Source: Deltaproteobacteria bacterium
GTDB taxonomy: Bacteria; Desulfobacterota; GWC2-55-46; DRQE01
DNA length: 5,839 nt
NCBI GenBank assembly: GCA_011371515.1
Contig: DRQE01000002.1
Coordinates: 1-5,839, forward strand
Direction of reading: 5' to 3'
This document shows, piece after piece, positions 1-4,803 of this stretch; position 1 is the stretch's first letter, and each line of letters begins with the position of its first letter. The notes beneath the pieces are model-generated. The model had not been told where the DNA came from, did no database searches, and was given only the letters and a program-made list of their open reading frames with translations. The translations under genes were made by a program, and so were the position numbers.

Positions 1-210
1 AGAAACAACCTTTCAAGGCAGGTTACGGAAGAGGTGAAGAGGTTCTTTCCGGACAAGGTCTTCTCAACGGTGATACCAAGGAATGTTAGGCTCAGTGAAG
101 CACCGAGCTTTGGAAAACCCATAATACTCTACGATATAAACTCAAAGGGCTGTGCAAGCTACATGGACCTTGCAAGAGAGATGATAAAGAGGCGGAGTAT
201 GGTGGCATGA
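1..210 (+). CDS. parA: ParA/Soj chromosome-partitioning ATPase, C-terminal fragment (5' end outside window)
   Basis: This is the last 69 residues of a ParA/Soj-type Walker ATPase, which binds DNA non-specifically when ATP-bound and moves ParB-parS complexes apart during segregation. The visible part contains the typical C-terminal signature of chromosomal ParA: an I-P-R-N-V-R-L-S-E-A-P-S-F-G-K-P stretch at about residues 26-41 of the fragment, followed by a Y-D-x-x-S-K-G segment and a final S-Y-x-x-L-A-R-E-M helix. The Walker A and B motifs lie upstream of the window and cannot be checked. The TGA stop at 208-210 overlaps the ATG of parB by 4 nt (ATGA), which indicates one operon with translational coupling. 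Identity is well supported by the motif and by the adjacent parB. Confidence 0.93.
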   Translation, partial: RNNLSRQVTEEVKRFFPDKVFSTVIPRNVRLSEAPSFGKPIILYDINSKGCASYMDLAREMIKRRSMVA

Positions 211-1058
211 AAAAGAAGGCACTGGGAAGAGGGCTCTCGGCACTTATAGGGGAGAAGAAAGAGGGAGACAAAAAATTCTTTATGTGCAGTATTGAAAAAA
301 TCTATCCCTCGAAGAGTCAGCCCCGAAAGGTATTCGACGAAGATGCCCTCGGAGAGCTTGCGGCATCCATAAGGGAGAAGGGTATAATAGAGCCACTGGT
401 GGTAAGAAAGAAGGGCGAAAGATACGAGCTCATTGCAGGCGAGAGAAGGCTTCGGGCAAGCCGTATGGTGGGGCTAAAAGAGGTGCCTGTGGTAGTGATG
501 GAGGCAGGCGACGAGGAGGCTCTGGAGCTATCTCTCATAGAGAACATCCAGCGCGAGGAGCTCAACCCCATAGAGGAGGCAGAAGCCTACAGGGTGCTTA
601 CAGGGTTTGGGCTTTCACAGGAAGAGGTGGCAAAGAGGGTGGGTAAAGACAGGGCAACGGTGGCGAACTACCTGAGGCTACTTAAGTTGCCCGATGAGGT
701 GAAAGAAGAGCTTTCTTCAGGCCGCCTTACCATGGGACACGCAAGGGCACTCCTCTCACTTGAGGAAAGACCCCTTCAGAGGGAGGTTGCAAGAAAGGTC
801 ATAGCAAAGGGGCTTTCTGTAAGGGAGACCGAAAGGCTTGTAAAAAGGCTTTCAGAGGAGAAGAAGGGAAGGTCAACCCGTGTGGCGGCTGAAAAGAAAG
901 ACATACACACAAAGGGGCTTGAAGAGGAACTTCGGGGGTTGTTTGGAACGAAGGTAAGCCTCAAAGAGCAAGGGGGCAAAGGAAAGATAGAGATAGAGTT
1001 CTACAGCCCCGAAGAGCGGGAACGCATAATAGGGCTTTTAAGGACAATTGGCAGGTAG
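207..1058 (+). CDS. parB: ParB/Spo0J chromosome-partitioning protein (CTPase, parS-binding)
   Basis: The product is a 283-residue ParB, close to the usual chromosomal length of about 280-300. ParB loads at parS, spreads as a CTP-bound clamp and stimulates ParA. Domains in order are: a basic ParA-interacting N-terminus with L-G-R-G-L-S-A-L-I-G (residues 6-15); the ParB N-terminal CTP-binding domain with S-Q-P-R (37-40), G-E-R-R-L-R-A (78-84) and E-N-I-Q-R-E (112-117), the conserved nucleotide and clamp motifs; a helix-turn-helix parS reader at about 136-162; and a C-terminal dimerisation domain after a charged linker (about 218-235). The ATG at 207 overlaps the parA stop and has a GGAG at 194-197 at suitable spacing. 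No key residue is missing. No parS-like palindrome was seen in the window, so its binding sites must lie elsewhere. Confidence 0.96.
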   Translation: MKKKALGRGLSALIGEKKEGDKKFFMCSIEKIYPSKSQPRKVFDEDALGELAASIREKGIIEPLVVRKKGERYELIAGERRLRASRMVGLKEVPVVVMEAGDEEALELSLIENIQREELNPIEEAEAYRVLTGFGLSQEEVAKRVGKDRATVANYLRLLKLPDEVKEELSSGRLTMGHARALLSLEERPLQREVARKVIAKGLSVRETERLVKRLSEEKKGRSTRVAAEKKDIHTKGLEEELRGLFGTKVSLKEQGGKGKIEIEFYSPEERERIIGLLRTIGR

Positions 1059-1084
1059 AGGGGTAACAGGACTATTCAAAAAAA

Positions 1085-1091
1085 GAGGAGG
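1085..1091 (+). promoter_or_regulatory. Strong Shine-Dalgarno (GAGGAGG) that sets the bactofilin start
   Basis: GAGGAGG lies 7 nt upstream of the ATG at 1099, which is near-ideal spacing. A longer reading of the same frame would begin at a TTG at 1048, inside the end of parB, but that codon only has AAGGA 3 nt before it. The ATG at 1099 is therefore the better start. Confidence 0.7.
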
Positions 1092-1098
1092 CTACAGT

Positions 1099-1452
1099 AT
1101 GGCTTCAGAAATAGTAGGGGTCATATGCAAGGGGATGCACATAGACGGAAAGATGAGTTTTGAGGGCACTGCAAGGATAGACGGCTCTTTCAAGGGCGAG
1201 ATTACGAGCGACGGCACCCTTCTTGTGGGTGAGGGAGCCCGTGTCGAGGGAGAGATAAATGTGGGAGACATCGTGGTATCAGGCGAGGTGCACGGCGTAA
1301 TCACGGCAAAAGACAGAGTGGAGCTTAGAGCCCCTGCAAGGGTCTACGGAGACATAAGAACCCCAACACTCATAATAAGCGAAGGGGTGCTCTTCGACGG
1401 AAACTGCATCATGACAGAGAAGGCACAGGAGGTAAAAAGGACTGGCACATAA
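1099..1452 (+). CDS. Bactofilin (polymer-forming cytoskeletal protein)
   Basis: This 117-residue protein is a bactofilin, a nucleotide-independent filament-forming scaffold that attaches to the inner face of the membrane and recruits cell-wall enzymes. The sequence shows the expected right-handed beta-helix pattern: short repeats of alternating hydrophobic residues with Gly turns, such as I-D-G-K-M-S-F-E-G, R-I-D-G-S-F-K-G-E-I, L-L-V-G-E-G-A-R-V-E-G-E-I and V-V-S-G-E-V-H-G. The start at 1099 is chosen for its strong Shine-Dalgarno. An in-frame TTG at 1048 would add 17 residues including L-F-K-K-R, which resembles the basic N-termini of some bactofilins, so that longer form is possible. It lies 40 nt after parB and 7 nt before the L,D-transpeptidase gene, which suggests cotranscription. 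A bactofilin beside parAB is a recurring arrangement. Confidence 0.9.
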   Translation: MASEIVGVICKGMHIDGKMSFEGTARIDGSFKGEITSDGTLLVGEGARVEGEINVGDIVVSGEVHGVITAKDRVELRAPARVYGDIRTPTLIISEGVLFDGNCIMTEKAQEVKRTGT

Positions 1453-1459
1453 GGGTTCC

Positions 1460-2149
1460 ATGGTAAGAAGGGTTCTTGCAGTAATGGCGCTTATTGTGGT
1501 TGTGCTCTGGGGTGCTGGTGCAGATGCAGAGGAGGTGCTGGTAAAACTTAAAGAGGGCGAGTATCTTCTGCTCGTAGAAAAAGACAGGCACACCCTTACC
1601 ATCTATGACCACACCCTGAAGCCCCTTTCCACCTACAGGGTTACAACAGGAAAGGTGGCTGGAGACAAGCAGAAAGAGGGAGACCTCAAAACACCGGAGG
1701 GTGTATACTTCTTTACCGAATACATAGATGGCAGAAGGCTTCACCGGAAGTACGGTGTGGGTGCCCTCGTGATGGACTACCCTAATCCCTTCGACAGGTT
1801 GAAAGGAAAGGGCGGATATGGTATATGGCTTCATGCGACAGATGAGCCAGAGCGTATAAACATACCCAGAGATACCAGAGGCTGTGTGGTTACCACCGAC
1901 GAGGACTTTCTCAGAATAAAGGCACTCGTAAGGCTTGGTGCCACACCCGTTGTGGTGGTCAAGAAGGCAGAACTGCGGGATGGAGCCCCGCTGGCCGAAG
2001 AGATAAAAGAAGAGGCTCCCATAGAAGGTACACCCATAAGTATTATAGCCCTCAGAGATATGGCGGTTGTGGAGGACGGAAAGAAGAGGCTTTATCTTCT
2101 TTCAGACCGAAGCTGGAGGATAATAAAAACAGAGCCTGTAAACGACTGA
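1460..2149 (+). CDS. Secreted L,D-transpeptidase (YkuD domain)
   Basis: This 229-residue protein is a YkuD-family enzyme. Such enzymes use a cysteine to form 3-3 peptidoglycan cross-links or to attach proteins or amino acids to the wall in the periplasm. A signal peptide is clear: V-R-R, a hydrophobic core (residues 5-18) and a likely cut after A-D-A at 23. The catalytic domain covers about 35-168. It has T-T-G-K (62-65), a D-x-K-T-P-E-G motif (75-81), G-I-W-L-H (121-125, conserved His125) and T-R-G-C-V (139-143, nucleophile Cys142). The Arg that often follows the Cys is replaced by V-T, as in some branches of the family. After a short acidic linker, residues about 192-225 end in R-L-Y-L and W-R-I-I, resembling the last strands of the NTF2-like domain found on some relatives. 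It starts 7 nt after the bactofilin. The exact wall reaction is not predictable. Confidence 0.87.
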   Translation: MVRRVLAVMALIVVVLWGAGADAEEVLVKLKEGEYLLLVEKDRHTLTIYDHTLKPLSTYRVTTGKVAGDKQKEGDLKTPEGVYFFTEYIDGRRLHRKYGVGALVMDYPNPFDRLKGKGGYGIWLHATDEPERINIPRDTRGCVVTTDEDFLRIKALVRLGATPVVVVKKAELRDGAPLAEEIKEEAPIEGTPISIIALRDMAVVEDGKKRLYLLSDRSWRIIKTEPVND

Positions 2150-2232
2150 GCAGGTGGTGCGAATCTGTTGTTGCCCACAGAGGCAGGCAGTAAAAAGACC
2201 AGAACCCATAAACAACCAAGGAGAAGGTTAAG
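2150..2232 (+). other. Short intergenic region between the L,D-transpeptidase and ilvE
   Basis: This 83-nt gap holds the ilvE ribosome-binding site at its 3' end. I see no convincing hairpin terminator, no clear -35/-10 pair and no small coding frame. ilvE could be read through from the upstream genes or have a weak promoter that I cannot recognise. Confidence 0.5.
2218..2223 (+). promoter_or_regulatory. Shine-Dalgarno (AAGGAG) supporting the GTG start of ilvE
   Basis: AAGGAG lies 9 nt before the GTG at 2233. The frame has no ATG near the N-terminus (the next Met is residue 69, inside the conserved domain), and the family's N-terminal I-W-F-N-G-K segment begins right after this GTG. The non-ATG start is therefore well supported. 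Confidence 0.75.
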
Positions 2233-3147
2233 GTGGAAAAGACAGAGAAGATATGGTTTAACGGAAAGCTCGTCGGGTGGGATGAGGCAAAGGTGCATGT
2301 TCTCACCCATACGCTCCATTACGGGCTTGGTGTGTTCGAGGGCATAAGGTGCTACCGCACAGAAGACGGAAGAAGTGCCATATTCAGGCTCGAAGAGCAC
2401 ACCGAAAGGCTCTTTGCCTCTGCCCATGTGGCACAGATGGAGATACCCTACTCGAAAGAGGAAATAAACGATGCCATAGTGGAGACCGTGAGGGCAAACA
2501 GGCTTGACGAGGCATACATAAGGCCCATAGCATTTATAGGTTACGGAAACATGGGCCTATATCCGGGAGACAACCCCGTGGATGTGGTGATTGCTGCATG
2601 GAAGTGGGGTGCATACCTCGGTGAAGAGGGTATAAAGAACGGTATAAGGGCAAAGGTCTCTTCCTTTTCGAGACACCATGTGAATGTGTCCATGACAAAG
2701 GCAAAGATAGTGGGCAATTACGTGAACTCCATACTGGCAAAAAGAGAGGTCGTCTCGTGCGGGTACGATGAAGCCATTATGCTCGACCCAGACGGTTTCG
2801 TCAGTGAAGGCAGCGGAGAAAACATATTCATAGCAAAGGACGGTGTGCTCAAAACACCACCGCTTACATCCATACTGAAGGGTATTACCAGAGAGTCGGT
2901 CATAGAGATAGCATGGGACCTCGGTATAGAGGTGGTAGAAGAGCGGTTTACAAGGGATGAGCTCTACATGGCAGACGAGGCATTCTTTACAGGCACGGCT
3001 GCCGAGATAACGCCCATAAGAGAGGTGGACGATAGAAAGATAGGAAATGGAAAGCCGGGACCCATAACAGAACTCGTACAGAAGGTCTTCTTCGAGATAA
3101 TAAGGGGAAAGAACGAGCAATACAAACACTGGCTCAAGTGGATATGA
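2233..3147 (+). CDS. ilvE: Branched-chain amino acid aminotransferase (class IV, PLP-dependent)
   Basis: This 304-residue enzyme (E. coli IlvE is 309) transfers the amino group between glutamate and the 2-oxo acids of leucine, isoleucine and valine, the last step of their synthesis, in the cytoplasm. Fold type IV markers are all present: H-Y-G-x-G-V-F-E-G-I-R (29-39), Y-I-R-P with G-N-M-G (95-108), the PLP-binding Lys158 in K-A-K-I-V-G-N-Y (156-163), E-G-S-G-E-N-I-F (192-199), whose Glu192 should contact the pyridine nitrogen, and G-T-A-A-E-I-T-P (254-261). These motifs match IlvE better than D-amino-acid aminotransferase or aminodeoxychorismate lyase. It starts at GTG with a good ribosome-binding site. 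It lies between an envelope block and the ATP synthase operon, with no other amino acid biosynthesis gene in view, and is probably a housekeeping copy. No truncation or odd residue is seen. Confidence 0.95.
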   Translation: MEKTEKIWFNGKLVGWDEAKVHVLTHTLHYGLGVFEGIRCYRTEDGRSAIFRLEEHTERLFASAHVAQMEIPYSKEEINDAIVETVRANRLDEAYIRPIAFIGYGNMGLYPGDNPVDVVIAAWKWGAYLGEEGIKNGIRAKVSSFSRHHVNVSMTKAKIVGNYVNSILAKREVVSCGYDEAIMLDPDGFVSEGSGENIFIAKDGVLKTPPLTSILKGITRESVIEIAWDLGIEVVEERFTRDELYMADEAFFTGTAAEITPIREVDDRKIGNGKPGPITELVQKVFFEIIRGKNEQYKHWLKWI

Positions 3148-3167
3148 CAGGCAAGAGCCTTGCTTGG

Positions 3168-3195
3168 AGGGCCCTGCTACCCTGCGGGGCCCTTT
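3168..3195 (+). terminator. GC-rich hairpin after ilvE, probable intrinsic terminator
   Basis: The arms AGGGCCCTGC (3168-3177) and GCGGGGCCCT (3184-3193) form a 10-bp stem with one G-U pair and a 6-nt loop (TACCCT), starting 21 nt after the ilvE stop. The following T-tract is only TTT before a C and an A-run, so termination may be weak or partial. Its position between ilvE and a likely promoter supports an operon boundary. Confidence 0.6.
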
Positions 3196-3211
3196 CAAAA
3201 AAACATACCAC

Positions 3212-3240
3212 TTGACTTTCCCCTCCATATATGTTAGTAA
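3212..3240 (+). promoter_or_regulatory. Candidate sigma-70-type promoter of the ATP synthase operon
   Basis: TTGACT (3212-3217, 5 of 6 to the -35 consensus) is followed after 17 nt by TAGTAA (3235-3240). The latter is a weak -10 (3 of 6) but is preceded by TG one base upstream, as in extended -10 promoters. Transcription would start near 3247, giving a 5' leader of about 45 nt before the first ATP synthase gene. It lies just after a terminator-like hairpin. Assigned by eye only. Confidence 0.5.
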
Positions 3241-3277
3241 AAAACGCTTAATTGTTTAAGTTTCGCTTCTCTTTCTC

Positions 3278-3284
3278 AGGGGGG
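3278..3284 (+). promoter_or_regulatory. Shine-Dalgarno (AGGGGGG) of the b'-b gene
   Basis: A G-rich ribosome-binding site lies 7 nt before the ATG at 3292. It is the only strong initiation signal for the fused frame and sets its N-terminus just before the first transmembrane segment. Confidence 0.6.
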
Positions 3285-3291
3285 TAAAGGG

Positions 3292-4254
3292 ATGATAAGT
3301 TTAGACCAGTCGCTAATCTACCAGATAGTAGTCTTTTTTGTGCTTCTCTATGCGCTCAACAGGCTTCTCTACAGGCCTGTAATGGATGTGCTCGAAGAGA
3401 GGAGGCAGCGCACCGACGGAACACTGAAAGAGGCAGAGGAACTTGAGGAGAGTGCAAAGAAGGGCTTCGAGGAATACGACAGGCGCTTCAAAGAGGGTGT
3501 TGCAAAGGCACAGGAAGAGAGGGCACGCATAAGAGAGAAGGCTGTGGCAGAGAGCAACTCCATCGTCGAGAAGGCAAGAAAAGAGGCACAGGCAGAACTC
3601 CAGAAGGCAAAAGAGGAGCTTGAGAGCACAGAGAAGGGCATAATGCAGACACTGAAAGATAATATCCCCGCCCTGTCCAGAACAATCGCAGAGAAGATAC
3701 TCGACAGAAGGCTGGCCTTACTGCTCCTCATGGTTGCCCTTCCAGAGCTTGCCTTTGCAGGCGGCGGTGGTGGAGAGGAAGGCTCAAGTGGTATGGGCTG
3801 GAAGATACTTAACTTCATACTGCTCGTTATTGGCGGATGGTATGCTTGGACAAGGTGGATAAGGGGCCTTCTTGAAGAGAGGGCAGAGAAGATAAAGGGT
3901 GCCATAGAAGAGGCAGAGAGGATAAAGAAAGAGGCAGAAGAGAAGCTCAGAGAGTACAAGGAGAAGATGGCGGGCTTTGAGGCGAAGATGGAAGAGGTGA
4001 GAAGGCGCATAATAGAGGAGGCAGAGGCAGAAAGAGACAGGATAATAAAAGAGGCACATGCCACTGTAGAGACCCTCAAAGAGCAGGCAAGAAGAAGCGT
4101 TGAGCAGGAGGTAAGAAAGGCACGCATGCGCGTGCAGAGAGAGGTTGTGGAAAACGCCATAGAGATGGCACGCAGCTTGCTGGAAGACAACATAACGAGG
4201 GAAGATCAGGAAAGAATAATAAAGACCTATATAGAGAGGTTGAAACTTAACTGA
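3292..4254 (+). CDS. atpF: Fused F-type ATP synthase b' and b subunits (single reading frame)
   Basis: One 320-residue frame encodes two peripheral-stalk subunits in tandem; each normally is a separate protein of about 140-180 residues. The first half (1-140) is a complete b': a transmembrane helix (about 8-22), the R-P after it (28-29), then a long charged coiled coil ending in T-I-A-E-K-I-L-D-R. The second half (141-320) is a complete b of the type with a signal-peptide-like start: hydrophobic 141-150, A-F-A (154-156), a Gly5 run (157-161), a transmembrane helix (about 172-186), then a coiled coil to the end. The stalk connects F1 to subunit a and resists rotation. The frame ends at TGA 4252-4254, overlapping atpH by 1 nt. 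Met147 (3730) and Met168 (3793) are the only in-frame internal ATG codons near the joint. Subunit identity is firm; whether one or two polypeptides result is open. Confidence 0.9.
   Translation: MISLDQSLIYQIVVFFVLLYALNRLLYRPVMDVLEERRQRTDGTLKEAEELEESAKKGFEEYDRRFKEGVAKAQEERARIREKAVAESNSIVEKARKEAQAELQKAKEELESTEKGIMQTLKDNIPALSRTIAEKILDRRLALLLLMVALPELAFAGGGGGEEGSSGMGWKILNFILLVIGGWYAWTRWIRGLLEERAEKIKGAIEEAERIKKEAEEKLREYKEKMAGFEAKMEEVRRRIIEEAEAERDRIIKEAHATVETLKEQARRSVEQEVRKARMRVQREVVENAIEMARSLLEDNITREDQERIIKTYIERLKLN
3703..3795 (+). other. b'-b junction: hydrophobic segment, putative signal peptidase site and possible internal start
   Basis: Codons 138-168 of the fused frame pass from the end of b' (D-R-R) straight into L-A-L-L-L-L-M-V-A-L-P-E-L-A-F-A and a five-glycine run coded by GGC GGC GGT GGT GGA (3760-3774). 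A-F-A followed by Gly fits the small-x-small rule for signal peptidase I. A GAGGAAGG at 3775-3782 lies 10 nt before the in-frame ATG at 3793, which begins M-G-W-K just ahead of the b transmembrane helix. Both processing and internal initiation are inferred. Confidence 0.55.
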
Positions 4255-4802
4255 TGCGCAAAACCACACTTGCAAAAAGATACGCAGAGGCACTCATAGA
4301 CATAGGCAGAGAGGAGCAGAGATACGAGCAGTACGGTGAGGAGCTCAGGAAGGCAGCCGCTGCCTTTGGCGCCTCCCCCGTACTCTACAAGGTACTCCTC
4401 AACCCCATGTACAGGATAGAAACGAGAAAGGCGATAGTGGAAGAACTTTCTAAAGAGCTCGCACTTTCGGCTGTGATAGTGAAGTTTCTCTCTCTTCTTG
4501 TTGAAAGACGCCATATAAGGCTTCTTGACGAGATTACAAGGATGTACTCACAGATGGAGGACAGGCTTGCCGGCAGAATCCGTGTTACCGTTGAGGTGGC
4601 AAAGGGTGTGGAAGAGGAGATGATAAAGGCAGTAAAGGAGAAGATAGAGAAGGAAAGCGGCAACAGGGTTATTCTTACAACCCGTGAGAATCCCAGCCTT
4701 ATAGGCGGATTGATTATAAAGATAGGCAACACCATATTTGACGGTAGTATAAAAACACAGCTTGAAAGGATGAAAGAAAAATTACTGGAAGGAGTGAGCT
4801 GA
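4254..4802 (+). CDS. atpH: F-type ATP synthase delta subunit (OSCP)
   Basis: This 182-residue protein is the delta subunit, which sits on top of the F1 head and ties the N-termini of the alpha subunits to the C-terminal ends of the b-type stalk. The length is normal. An N-terminal helical bundle (about 1-105) begins with A-K-R-Y-A-E-A-L (7-14). The C-terminal part carries the OSCP signature at about 147-170: P-S-L-I-G-G-L, then [10 protein letters not shown]. The ATG overlaps the stop of the b'-b gene (TGATG), so translation is probably coupled; the nearest purine-rich stretch (GAGAGG, 4234-4239) is too far to be an ideal ribosome-binding site. The first residues fit the family, so the start is likely right. 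Nothing is missing. Confidence 0.94.
   Translation: MRKTTLAKRYAEALIDIGREEQRYEQYGEELRKAAAAFGASPVLYKVLLNPMYRIETRKAIVEELSKELALSAVIVKFLSLLVERRHIRLLDEITRMYSQMEDRLAGRIRVTVEVAKGVEEEMIKAVKEKIEKESGNRVILTTRENPSLIGGLIIKIGNTIFDGSIKTQLERMKEKLLEGVS
4787..4794 (+). promoter_or_regulatory. Strong Shine-Dalgarno (GGAAGGAG) of atpA
   Basis: This purine run at the end of atpH lies 9 nt before the ATG at 4804. It is among the strongest ribosome-binding sites in the window, in keeping with alpha being needed in three copies per complex. Confidence 0.65.
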
Positions 4803-4803
4803 T

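Noticed and set aside
1048..1098. Extended bactofilin start at TTG overlapping the parB end
   Set aside because: Its ribosome-binding site is poorly spaced, whereas the ATG at 1099 has GAGGAGG at 7 nt. It is kept only as an alternative because L-F-K-K-R resembles some bactofilin N-termini.
2150..2232. Terminator or small gene between the L,D-transpeptidase and ilvE
   Set aside because: Only weak GTGG/CCAC complementarity is present, without a T-tract, and no frame of useful length has a start and ribosome-binding site.
2557..3228. A 223-codon open frame on the minus strand opposite ilvE
   Set aside because: It runs antisense through conserved aminotransferase motifs and across the terminator hairpin, has no recognisable domain, and shows no promoter or ribosome-binding site.
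3660..3810. Simple frameshift or single-base error creating the b'-b fusion
   Set aside because: No stop codon exists in any + frame over 3663-3809 and no usual start codon in any + frame over 3646-3729, so one indel cannot produce two normal genes. A larger assembly deletion remains possible and is listed as the refuting case.
3369..4193. A 274-codon open frame on the minus strand opposite the b'-b gene
   Set aside because: Its product is a Ser/Leu-rich, low-complexity mirror of the GAG/AAG-rich coiled-coil codons, with no domain or ribosome-binding site. It is a shadow of the sense gene.
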